Shown one piece after another: positions 1-5,657 of a stretch of 17,370 bases of DNA. Location of the stretch: positions 1 through 17,370 of the forward strand of contig URKW01000042.1 of NCBI GenBank assembly GCA_900548615.1, given 5' to 3'. The stretch's first letter is position 1. Each line of letters opens with the position of its first letter. The stretch comes from an uncultured Eubacteriales bacterium (GTDB taxonomy: Bacteria > Bacillota > Clostridia > Oscillospirales > Oscillospiraceae). A model generated the notes under the pieces. It was not told the DNA's origin, ran no database searches, and worked only from the letters and a program-made list of their open reading frames with translations. The position numbers were made by a program, and so were the translations under genes.

Positions 1-26
1 TCTTGCTTTCCACCGCATTTCTTGAT

Positions 27-70
27 AAAACGGATTGCCACGCCAGTGTGAGCACTGGCTCGCAATGACA
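27..70 (-). repeat. REP-like palindromic repeat, copy 1 (inverted relative to 5335-5374)
   Basis: Read on the minus strand this begins TGTCATTGCGAGCCAGTG and continues to GGCAATCCG. It has a 6-bp stem CCAGTG/CACTGG (43-48 with 53-58) around a 4-base loop. The same 40 bases recur at 5335-5374 on the plus strand with one base changed in the loop. No coding potential is seen. Repeats of this form (CATTGCGA ... GGCAATCCG) are scattered between genes in many bacteria; the function is unknown to me. Confidence 0.75.
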
Positions 71-75
71 CGGCG

Positions 76-185
76 GGGTGTGGTCACCACGCCCTACGTA
101 CCGGGTTCCAATGCTTTTTTGTAAGGCGGCCCTTGCGGCCGCCCGCATAATAAAACCGCCATTTCGGGCGACCGCAAGGGCCGCC
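76..185. repeat. GC-rich intergenic palindromes (two hairpins)
   Basis: The first 303 bases hold no believable gene. Besides the REP-like repeat there is a short hairpin at 76-94 (GGGTGTGG and CCACGCCC around TCA, followed by TAC) and a larger one at 125-185. The larger one has a perfect 14-bp outer stem (125-138 with 172-185) plus an inner CGCCCG/CGGGCG pairing (140-145 with 165-170), and ends in CCCTAC. The CCCTAC border is shared with hairpins at 4775-4859, 5525-5552, 12594-12666 and 17305-17334, so this is one loose family of intergenic palindromes. Confidence 0.6.
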
Positions 186-231
186 CCTACGAAGTTCTAC
201 CGACATTCCCCATTTTCACCTTTCACCATGC

Positions 232-260
232 AAAAAAGAGAGCCTTGCGGCTCTCTTTTT
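232..260 (-). terminator. Rho-independent terminator of glyS
   Basis: AGAGAGCC (237-244) pairs with GGCTCTCT (249-256) around TTGC, with A6 on the left and T-rich DNA on the right. Read on the minus strand it is an 8-bp GC-rich stem followed by six T, about 45 bases after the glyS stop. Its symmetry would let it act on transcripts from either side. Confidence 0.85.
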
Positions 261-303
261 CTTATCCTTTTTGGCAGCAAAATCGTCAGATTTCATGCCA
301 GCA

Positions 304-1725
304 TCAATACGCCAGCTTCTCCGCCAGATAGGCCTTCAGCTCGCTGATGGGGATGCGCACCTGCTCCATGGAGTCGCGCTCGCGGACGGTGACGCAGTTG
401 TCGCCGGCCTTCTCCGCGTCGCCCACGGTGTCAAAGTCCACGGTGATGCAGTAGGGGGTGCCCACCTCGTCCTCGCGGCGGTAGCGCTTGCCGATAGAGC
501 CGGTCTCGTCGAAGTCGATCATCCACTCCTTGCTGAGCTCCTCGTAGATCTTGCGGGCAGGCTCGCTGAGCTTCTTGCTGAGGGGCAGGATCGCGGCCTT
601 GTAGGGCGCCAGCGCGGGATGCAGGTGCAGCACCACGCGGACGTCGTTCTTGGCCTCGTCCACGACCTCCTCGTCATAGGCGTCCACCAGCACGGCCAGC
701 ACGCTGCGCTCCACGCCCAGAGAGGGCTCCACCACGTAGGGGATGTAGCGCTCGTTGGTCTCGGGATCGAAGTAGGTCAGATCCTTGCCGGACACAGTCT
801 GATGCTGGGTCAGGTCGTAGTCGGTACGGTCGGCCACGCCCCACAGCTCGCCCCAGCCGAAGGGGAACAGGAACTCGAAGTCCGTGGTGGCCTTGGAGTA
901 GAAGCACAGCTCCTCGGGATCGTGGTCGCGGAGCCGCAGGTTCTCGTCCTTCAGGCCGATGCCCAGCAGCCAGTTGTGGCAGAAGGTGCGCCAGTAGTTG
1001 AACCACTCCAGATCAGTGCCGGGCTTGCAGAAGAACTCCAGCTCCATCTGCTCGAACTCGCGGACGCGGAAGATGAAGTTGCCCGGGGTGATCTCGTTGC
1101 GGAAGGACTTACCGATCTGGCAAACGCCGAAGGGCAGCTTGCGGCGGGTGGTGCGCTGGGTGTTGACGAAGTTGGTGAAGATGCCCTGGGCCGTCTCGGG
1201 ACGGAGGTACACGGTGTTCTTGGCGTCCTCGGTAACGCCTTGGAAGGTCTTGAACATCAGGTTGAACTGACGGATATCGGTGAAGTTGTGCTTGCCGCAG
1301 GAGGGGCAGGGAATGTTCTTCTCCTCCACGAAGTCCTTCATCTCCTGCTGGGAGAAGGCGTCAATGGGCTTGGGCAGCTCGAAGCCGTTGGTCTGGCACC
1401 ATTCCTCGATCAGCTTGTCGGCGCGGAAGCGCTCCTTGCACTCCTTGCAGTCCATCAGAGGATCGGAGAAGCCCGCCAGATGGCCGCTGGCCACCCAGGT
1501 CTGGGGGTTCATGAGGATGGCGGCGTCCTGACCCACGTTGTAGGGGTTCTCCTGCACGAATTTCTTCCACCAGGCCTTTTTGATGTTGTTCTTCAGCTCC
1601 ACGCCAAGGGGGCCGTAGTCCCACGTGTTGGCCAGGCCGCCGTAGATCTCAGAGCCTGCGAAGATAATGCCGCGGTTTTTGCACAGCGCCACGATCTTAT
1701 CCATGGTCTTTTCGGTGTTTTTCAT
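304..1725 (-). CDS. glyS: Glycyl-tRNA synthetase, single-chain class II (alpha2 type)
   Basis: Charges tRNA-Gly with glycine in the cytoplasm. The 473-aa protein is the homodimeric, archaeal/eukaryote-like form, not the alpha2beta2 form made from separate glyQ and glyS genes. The start shows class II features: IYGGLANTWDYGPLG near residues 27-41, motif 2 around FRNEI (208-212) and REFEQME (222-228), and motif 3 at GVERSVLAVL (337-346). Two CxxC pairs (C93/C96 and C140/C143) in the insertion could form a zinc site. The anticodon-binding domain fills about 365-473. AAAGGAG lies 7 bases before the ATG. The gene stands alone, with its own promoter, a T-box leader upstream (1765-1925) and a terminator downstream, so it should be induced when uncharged tRNA-Gly accumulates. 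Some pipelines label this single-chain enzyme glyQS. Confidence 0.97.
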   Translation of the reverse strand: MKNTEKTMDKIVALCKNRGIIFAGSEIYGGLANTWDYGPLGVELKNNIKKAWWKKFVQENPYNVGQDAAILMNPQTWVASGHLAGFSDPLMDCKECKERFRADKLIEEWCQTNGFELPKPIDAFSQQEMKDFVEEKNIPCPSCGKHNFTDIRQFNLMFKTFQGVTEDAKNTVYLRPETAQGIFTNFVNTQRTTRRKLPFGVCQIGKSFRNEITPGNFIFRVREFEQMELEFFCKPGTDLEWFNYWRTFCHNWLLGIGLKDENLRLRDHDPEELCFYSKATTDFEFLFPFGWGELWGVADRTDYDLTQHQTVSGKDLTYFDPETNERYIPYVVEPSLGVERSVLAVLVDAYDEEVVDEAKNDVRVVLHLHPALAPYKAAILPLSKKLSEPARKIYEELSKEWMIDFDETGSIGKRYRREDEVGTPYCITVDFDTVGDAEKAGDNCVTVRERDSMEQVRIPISELKAYLAEKLAY

Positions 1726-1759
1726 GGTGATATCTCCTTTATGTGAATATTTTTGGTAA

Positions 1760-1798
1760 ATAAAAATATGCCCTGAGTCCCTTTTAAGGACTCAGGGC
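1760..1798 (-). terminator. T-box attenuator (terminator) of the glyS leader
   Basis: On the minus strand an 11-bp stem (1788-1798 with 1770-1780) is followed by a T-rich run with ATTTTTA (1768-1761). Its 5' arm contains CCCTGA, which can alternatively pair with TCAGG just before the T-box bulge. This gives the mutually exclusive terminator/antiterminator switch expected of a T-box leader. Confidence 0.9.
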
Positions 1799-1925
1799 GA
1801 ACTAAACAGTCCGTGGTTCCACCTGAATTTGGAAGCATTCCACACTCTTATCGCCGGTAACGGGGCGTCCGGCGGGCATTTCCTCCCGCGGCTCCGGGCA
1901 GCCACGCCCATCATCGCCTGTTGCT
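1765..1925 (-). ncRNA. T-box riboswitch (tRNA-Gly sensing) upstream of glyS
   Basis: The T-box core AGGTGGAACCACGG is read on the minus strand at 1824-1811. The antiterminator can be drawn: TCAGG pairs with CCTGA, UGGA sits in the bulge, and CGGACU pairs with AGUUCG around GUUU. Bulge UGGA complements a UCCA acceptor end, as expected for tRNA-Gly with discriminator U. A small stem III is seen at 1830-1842 (TGGAA/TTCCA). From the predicted start near 1925 to the antiterminator there are only about 95 bases, so Stem I looks short. A GGC on the 3' side of the longest helix (1853-1855) is a possible specifier, but I cannot assign it firmly. Confidence 0.9.
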
Positions 1926-1931
1926 TTGCCT

Positions 1932-1960
1932 AGGATAGCACGTTTTTCCGCAGGTGTCAA
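1932..1960 (-). promoter_or_regulatory. Sigma-A promoter of the glyS T-box transcript
   Basis: On the minus strand a perfect TTGACA (1960-1955), a 17-base spacer and TATCCT (1937-1932). It lies immediately before the T-box leader and places the RNA start near 1925. Confidence 0.85.
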
Positions 1961-2063
1961 GGAAATTTGGGAAAGGGTCGTGGGAAAATACCGAACGCAC
2001 GCCGCTTTTTGCGTAGGAGCCGATATCTACATTGGCCCGCCCTCACCCCGCCGTTTTCCCATC

Positions 2064-2082
2064 ATGCCGCCTTTGGCGGCAT
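2064..2082. repeat. Short palindrome between jag and the glyS leader
   Basis: ATGCCGCC and GGCGGCAT pair around TTT. The surrounding stretch from the glyS promoter to the jag terminator (about 1961-2121) otherwise shows no gene or clear signal. There is no T-tract, so a terminator is unlikely. Confidence 0.5.
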
Positions 2083-2121
2083 ACCACTTCTCTTCCCTTT
2101 TCACTCTTCCCTCTTCACTGC

Positions 2122-2154
2122 AAAAAAAGAACACCCCGCAAGGTGTTCTTTTTT
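2122..2154 (-). terminator. Rho-independent terminator ending the rpmH-rnpA-yidD-yidC-jag operon
   Basis: AAAAGAACACC (2125-2135) pairs with GGTGTTCTTTT (2142-2152) around CCGCAA, with seven A on the left that read as T on the minus strand. It sits directly after the jag stop codon and separates this operon from glyS. Confidence 0.9.
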
Positions 2155-2157
2155 GCT

Positions 2158-3003
2158 TCAGTTGTTCTCGCTGCGGTCGTAGGCCACCACCACGCGGCGG
2201 TTGGGCTCGGTGCCCACCGAATAGGTGGTGACGCCCTTCACGTCCTGCAGGGCGGCGTGGATCACATGGCGCTCGTAGGCGTTCATGGCCTCCAGCGTGA
2301 CGCTGCGGCGATACTTCTTCACCTTGGCGGCCACCTTCATGGCCAGGCTCTCCAGACTGGCTTCCCGGCGGGCGCGATAGTTCTCGGCGTCCACATGGAC
2401 GCGGATTCGCTTCTCGCTGCCGCTGTTGACGGCGTAGTTGGTCAGCTGCTGGATGGCGTCCAGCGTCTCACCGCGGCGGCCGATCAGCGCGCCCAGCTTC
2501 TGACCCTCCAGAATGGCCTTGTACCGGCCCTTCTCCTCCTCGTACACCTTCACGGCGGCGGGGCTCTCCATATGCTCCAGCAGACCGGTCAGGAACACGG
2601 TGATACGCTGGGCATTGTCGTCATGGCACTCCGGCAGCTCCACAGCAGGAGCGGCAGGGGCTTCCGCAGCGGCCTCGGCAGGCTTTTCCTCACGGCGGGG
2701 CTTGGTGGGACGGGGCTGCTGAGGCTTGGACTGCTGGGGCTTCTGGGGCCGGGGCTTCGGCTCTTCCTTCTTCTCGACCTTTTCCACAACAGGCTTGACG
2801 GGCACGGCGACCTCCTCCATGGGAGCCTCGTCGGGGCCGTAGGTCACGCGGACGCGGGCAGGCTTGGCGCCCATACCCAGAAAGCCGCTCTTGGCACGCT
2901 CCAGGATCTCCACGGACACATCGTCACGATCCATGCCCAACTGGGCAAGGGCCTTGCTGATGGCCTCCTCCTCGGTCTTGCCTGTTACATCGATATAACT
3001 CAT
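2158..3003 (-). CDS. khpB: RNA-binding protein KhpB/Jag (Jag_N, KH, R3H)
   Basis: A 281-aa cytoplasmic RNA-binding protein. The Jag N-terminal domain spans about 1-55 (YIDVTGKTEEEAISKALAQL onward). A Pro/Lys/Gln-rich flexible linker follows at about 75-125. The KH domain at about 133-200 carries the GRRG loop (175-178), and the R3H domain at about 210-278 carries R245-x3-H249. In Gram-positive relatives KhpB pairs with KhpA, binds many RNAs and affects cell division and envelope growth. It is last in the rpmH-rnpA-yidD-yidC-jag operon, 12 bases after the yidC stop. I chose the ATG at 3003 because AAGGAG lies 8 bases upstream; the TTG six bases earlier (3009) would leave almost no spacing. The usual next gene mnmE is missing: a terminator follows at once. 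Confidence 0.95.
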   Translation of the reverse strand: MSYIDVTGKTEEEAISKALAQLGMDRDDVSVEILERAKSGFLGMGAKPARVRVTYGPDEAPMEEVAVPVKPVVEKVEKKEEPKPRPQKPQQSKPQQPRPTKPRREEKPAEAAAEAPAAPAVELPECHDDNAQRITVFLTGLLEHMESPAAVKVYEEEKGRYKAILEGQKLGALIGRRGETLDAIQQLTNYAVNSGSEKRIRVHVDAENYRARREASLESLAMKVAAKVKKYRRSVTLEAMNAYERHVIHAALQDVKGVTTYSVGTEPNRRVVVAYDRSENN

Positions 3004-3015
3004 AGACAAAACTCC

Positions 3016-4119
3016 TTATTCGTCGTAATGCTTCTCGCTGTACGCGCGGCCGCGAGCGTAGGGACGGTTGCCCACACGGCCCGCCTCGGTGGTGGCGGCG
3101 CGCTTTTCCTTATGCTCTTCCTTGGGCTGGGACTTTTTCTTGCTGCCCTGCTGGGGCTTTTTGGCGGCGTTGGCCTGCTCCAGCTGCTTGTTGTAATTCT
3201 CGCGAGCGGCCTGCATCTTGGCGGCGCGCTTTTCCCGCTTCTCCCGCTCCTTATCGCTCTCCTCTTCCTCCAGCTTCTTGCCAAAGTACTTATTGAGGAT
3301 CATCTCCTGAATGGCGGAGAAGGCGGCGTTGGCGATCCAGTACACGCACAGAGCGGCGGGGAACATGAAGCCCATCCACACCGTCATCAGGGGGAACAGG
3401 TACATCATCATCTTGCTCTGGCTGTTCATGGTGTTGGAGCTGGCCTTCATGGAGACCATGCTCATCACCAGCTGCAAGGCGGCGGCGATAAAGGGCATGA
3501 TCAGCAATCCCCACACCGGCCATCCGCCGCCGGGGAACTGGCTCATCACCTGAGAGGGCTGGCTGGCCAGATCCACACCCAGGAAGCTGTAGTCCAGATC
3601 GATCAGACCGTCGAACTTACCGGCAAAATCCGCCCAGTGATCATGGATAAAGTCGGTCAGATAGATCTGCTCATAGGCGTTGTTGCTGGCGGGCGCGGTA
3701 TAGCCCAGAGAGGTGGCCAGCGTGGTGATCTCATCGATCACCTCGTTGGACAGGTTCATGAAGAACCGCAGGGGGGTACGGATGATATAGTACAGGGCGA
3801 TCAGGATGGGGAAAGGCAGGAAAGACCACAGGCAGCCGGACATGGGGTTGACGCCCTCCTTGGCGTACAGGTCGGCCATTTCCTGCTGCTGCCGCTCCTT
3901 GTTGTTGGCGAAGCGGGTCTGGATATCCTTGATCTTGCCCTGCATCCGGTTCATGCGCAGCATGCTCTTCTTGCTCTTCATCTGGAAGGGCAGGATCACC
4001 AGCTTCACCACCAGGGTGAACAGGATCAGCGCCACGCCGTAGGAACCGGTCAGGCTGTAGAACATTCTCGTCAGCCAGGCGAAAGGCACACAGATATAAT
4101 ATCCGATTTGTGCAAACAT
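3016..4119 (-). CDS. yidC: Membrane protein insertase YidC/Oxa1 family
   Basis: Inserts and folds membrane proteins, alone or with SecYEG. The 367-aa protein has the Gram-positive five-segment layout: TM1 at about 27-45, a basic cytoplasmic hairpin (46-92), TM2 at about 95-113, an extracytoplasmic stretch (114-197), then three segments between about 198 and 282. The charged groove residue of TM1, Arg in B. subtilis SpoIIIJ, is Lys39 here, which keeps the positive charge. No lipobox cysteine is seen at the N-terminus, unlike the Bacillus lipoprotein form. The C-terminal tail (about 283-367) is strongly basic and probably contacts ribosomes. GGAGG lies 7 bases before the ATG. It follows yidD by 75 bases in the operon. 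Confidence 0.96.
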   Translation of the reverse strand: MFAQIGYYICVPFAWLTRMFYSLTGSYGVALILFTLVVKLVILPFQMKSKKSMLRMNRMQGKIKDIQTRFANNKERQQQEMADLYAKEGVNPMSGCLWSFLPFPILIALYYIIRTPLRFFMNLSNEVIDEITTLATSLGYTAPASNNAYEQIYLTDFIHDHWADFAGKFDGLIDLDYSFLGVDLASQPSQVMSQFPGGGWPVWGLLIMPFIAAALQLVMSMVSMKASSNTMNSQSKMMMYLFPLMTVWMGFMFPAALCVYWIANAAFSAIQEMILNKYFGKKLEEEESDKEREKREKRAAKMQAARENYNKQLEQANAAKKPQQGSKKKSQPKEEHKEKRAATTEAGRVGNRPYARGRAYSEKHYDE

Positions 4120-4194
4120 TGTTTTTCCTCCGTAGGTCGTTTACTTGTGTCGCGGATATGGAAAATTGTGGGAAAACACCTCAAACATTCTGCT

Positions 4195-4407
4195 TCATGG
4201 CACGGGGTCATACCACCCGCCCTTGTGGAACGGATGGCACTTGAGAAACCGACGGAACGCCAGCCAGCCGCCCTTCAGCGCGCCGTACTTCTCCACCGCC
4301 TCCAGCGCGTACTGGGAGCAGGTGGGGATAAACCGGCACCGGGGCGGAAACAGGGGCGACACCGCCGTCTGGTAAAAGCGGATGGCCTTCAGAATCGCCC
4401 GCTTCAT
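4195..4407 (-). CDS. yidD: Membrane protein insertion efficiency factor YidD
   Basis: A small 70-aa protein of full family length. The family hallmarks are all present: an amphipathic N-terminus (MKRAILKAIRFYQTAVSP), RFIPTCSQYA at 25-34 with Cys30, and CHPFHKGGWYDPVP at the C-terminus. It is thought to sit on the inner face of the membrane and help YidC-dependent insertion. Its ATG overlaps the rnpA stop by 4 bases (ATGA), which suggests translational coupling. Confidence 0.96.
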   Translation of the reverse strand: MKRAILKAIRFYQTAVSPLFPPRCRFIPTCSQYALEAVEKYGALKGGWLAFRRFLKCHPFHKGGWYDPVP

Positions 4408-4748
4408 GCCTGCGGCTCCAGCAGACCCAGCGCCTCCAGCGCCCGGCCATACTGCTTGTCCAGCTTGCTGTAGGGCGTGTGAACGGCCTTTACCCGGCCC
4501 ACCAGGATCACGTCGTAGCCCTTTTTCATGGCGGGCAGGTGCAGGCGGTACATCTCACGCAGCTGGCGGCGGACGCGGTTGCGCACCACGGCCTTCCCAA
4601 GCTTGGTGCTGACGGTAACGCCCAGGCGGGTCTTGCCCTGTCTGTTTTTCTGGCAGTAGACCACCACAGCGGGCTGCACGCTGGACTGTCCCTTTCGGTA
4701 AATGCGCCGGAACACATGATTCTCTTTTACGGTCACGGCAGCTTTCAT
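4404..4748 (-). CDS. rnpA: Ribonuclease P protein component
   Basis: The protein subunit that helps the RNase P RNA bind and cleave 5' leaders of pre-tRNAs. At 114 aa it has normal length. The RNR signature is at about 51-65 (GKAVVRNRVRRQLRE), and the N-terminal aromatic pocket FRRIYRKG lies at 13-20. AAAGGAG stands 5 bases before the ATG. It shares an operon with rpmH, but the 231-base gap to rpmH contains a large palindrome (4775-4859) and a hairpin (4909-4939), which could adjust the ratio of L34 to RnpA mRNA. Confidence 0.96.
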   Translation of the reverse strand: MKAAVTVKENHVFRRIYRKGQSSVQPAVVVYCQKNRQGKTRLGVTVSTKLGKAVVRNRVRRQLREMYRLHLPAMKKGYDVILVGRVKAVHTPYSKLDKQYGRALEALGLLEPQA

Positions 4749-4774
4749 GGTTTCTCCTTTGCGGGGGACGCTTC

Positions 4775-4859
4775 GTAGGGGCCGGCGTCCTCGACGGCCC
4801 GTCGGTTTACCGAAGCGTTTTCGTAAGGGGAGCGAGGCGTCGAGGACGCCGCCCCCTAC
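4775..4859. repeat. 22-bp inverted repeat within the rpmH-rnpA operon gap
   Basis: 4775-4796 (GTAGGGG ... TCGACG) pairs with 4838-4859 (CGTCGAGG ... CCCCTAC) with one mismatch, enclosing 41 bases. The GTAGGGG/CCCCTAC border matches the hairpins at 5525-5552 and 17305-17334. It would be transcribed as part of the rpmH-rnpA mRNA and form a strong hairpin upstream of rnpA. Confidence 0.75.
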
Positions 4860-4908
4860 AACATATCATGTGACCCGCTTGTTTATCCCGAAAAATGCAA
4901 ATACCAAC

Positions 4909-4939
4909 AGGGACGGCAGTTTTCCCTTCCACCGTCCCT
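4909..4939 (-). terminator. Hairpin after rpmH, possible attenuator
   Basis: AGGGACGG (4909-4916) pairs with CCGTCCCT (4932-4939) across a 15-base loop. On the minus strand only a weak T-rich stretch follows, so it could be a leaky terminator that lets part of the transcripts reach rnpA, or an mRNA-stabilising end. There is no proof of either from the sequence. Confidence 0.4.
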
Positions 4940-4979
4940 GGCTTATTTAAGCTTGTTTGGGGTGCACTTTCCGCCGTCC

Positions 4980-5114
4980 TCAGTGGGTCAGGCGGGCACG
5001 GCCCTTGGCGCGGCGGCGGGCGAGAACCTTGCGGCCATTGCTGGTAGCCATTCTCTTACGGAAGCCGTGCACCTTGGAGCGCTGGCGCTTCTTGGGCTGA
5101 TAGGTACGGAACAT
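4980..5114 (-). CDS. rpmH: 50S ribosomal protein L34
   Basis: A 44-aa, highly basic large-subunit ribosomal protein that starts MFRTYQPKKRQRSKVHGFRK and ends RRRAKGRARLTH, a full-length match to the family. The start at 5114 is fixed by the conserved MFRTYQPKK sequence and by GGAGG 9 bases upstream. A longer in-frame reading to 5255 has no family support. It is first in the minus-strand operon and is preceded by a strong promoter and a structured leader of about 115 bases. Confidence 0.97.
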   Translation of the reverse strand: MFRTYQPKKRQRSKVHGFRKRMATSNGRKVLARRRAKGRARLTH

Positions 5115-5175
5115 TGCATGACACCTCCATCTTAAAAATATCGCCTCCGCGCATGGATTCATGGCGGCGCGTACT

Positions 5176-5205
5176 CGACAGCGGACGAAAGGTCCGCCGC
5201 AGTCG
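5176..5205 (-). promoter_or_regulatory. Hairpin in the rpmH 5' leader
   Basis: GCGGAC (5181-5186) pairs with GTCCGC (5192-5197) around a 5-base loop. CGAC/GTCG outside (5176-5179 with 5202-5205) extends it across bulges. It lies in the untranslated leader between the promoter at 5236-5265 and the rpmH start. It may be a stabilising or autoregulatory structure; no known class is recognised. Confidence 0.45.
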
Positions 5206-5235
5206 ACTTGAAAAGTGCGCAAACGCGCAACTGAT

Positions 5236-5265
5236 ATTATACAGAAAAACACCAACGTTTGTCAA
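5236..5265 (-). promoter_or_regulatory. Promoter of the rpmH operon
   Basis: On the minus strand perfect TTGACA (5265-5260) and perfect TATAAT (5241-5236) are separated by 18 bases. This is the strongest promoter in the window and suits a ribosomal protein operon. Confidence 0.9.
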
Positions 5266-5334
5266 CAACTAAATATTGTGTCTTTGTCGAAGGGTGGGAA
5301 CAAGGGGTAACTGGTGTGACGGGATCCACGTTTC

Positions 5335-5374
5335 TGTCATTGCGAGCCAGTGATCACACTGGCGTGGCAATCCG
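5335..5374 (+). repeat. REP-like palindromic repeat, copy 2
   Basis: Starts TGTCATTGCGAGCCAGTG and carries the stem CCAGTG/CACTGG (5347-5352 with 5357-5362). It is inverted relative to the copy at 27-70, with a single base difference over the shared 40 bases. The two copies bracket the whole minus-strand gene block. Confidence 0.75.
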
Positions 5375-5411
5375 TTTCTTAATACTGCGGTGTAAATCCA
5401 GATAGATACTA

Positions 5412-5467
5412 CGGCGGCATAGCCGCCGAGATCGGAGGCTAAAAACATGCCACTGGCATGTTTTCTT
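5412..5467. repeat. Two hairpins, one terminator-like, in the rpmH/MATE divergent gap
   Basis: GGCGGC/GCCGCC pairs around ATA near 5413-5427. AAAACATGCC (5442-5451) pairs with GGCATGTTTT (5455-5464) around ACT and is followed by CTT. The second is shaped like a rho-independent terminator, although no gene runs into it from either side. It is probably part of the repeat cluster between 5335 and 5520. Confidence 0.5.
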
Positions 5468-5476
5468 AACGCCCCG

Positions 5477-5520
5477 ACGGATTCCCACGACAGTGATATC
5501 GGTCACTGTCTCGGAATGAC
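5477..5520 (-). repeat. Diverged REP-like repeat, inverted to 5335-5374
   Basis: On the minus strand it reads GTCATTCCGAGACAGTG and ends at GGGAATCCGT, the same plan as the copies at 27-70 and 5335-5374 but with the stem changed to GACAGTG/CACTGTC. With 5335-5374 it forms an inverted pair that encloses the hairpins at 5412-5467. Confidence 0.6.
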
Positions 5521-5524
5521 ACCG

Positions 5525-5552
5525 TCAGGGCGGGCAGAGTCGCCCGCCCCTA
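5525..5552. repeat. Palindromic repeat with AGAGTC loop
   Basis: GGGCGGGC (5528-5535) and GCCCGCCC (5542-5549) pair around AGAGTC, and CTAC follows. The same loop and the same plan recur at 17305-17334 after gyrA. Confidence 0.7.
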
Positions 5553-5584
5553 CGAAAAAGGATCACCGGCAATCTGTCTCCCCC

Positions 5585-5613
5585 TTGCATTTCTCCCTTC
5601 CCCGTAGTATCAT
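5585..5613 (+). promoter_or_regulatory. Possible promoter of the MATE gene
   Basis: TTGCAT (5585-5590) and TATCAT (5608-5613) are 17 bases apart, 45 bases before the start codon. The -10 is good and the -35 only partial. Confidence 0.5.
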
Positions 5614-5657
5614 TATTATTTACTGAGCATTTCACGGAACAGAAAGGAACCTCTCCC

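Noticed and set aside
271..1746. 491-aa open frame on the plus strand opposite glyS
   Set aside because: It is the antisense shadow of a GC-rich gene; the Leu/Val/His/Gly-rich product has no family features, while the minus-strand frame is an unmistakable synthetase.
2032..4473. 813-aa open frame on the plus strand across jag, yidC, yidD and part of rnpA
   Set aside because: It spans four well-supported genes on the other strand, with His/Gly/Leu-rich low-complexity content typical of antisense frames.
5115..5255. Longer N-terminus for L34
   Set aside because: The extension overlaps the promoter and structured leader; L34 proteins start at MFRTYQPKK.
27..5374. CRISPR array from repeated palindromes
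   Set aside because: The repeat copies are few, inverted, far apart and not separated by regular spacers; no cas genes are present.
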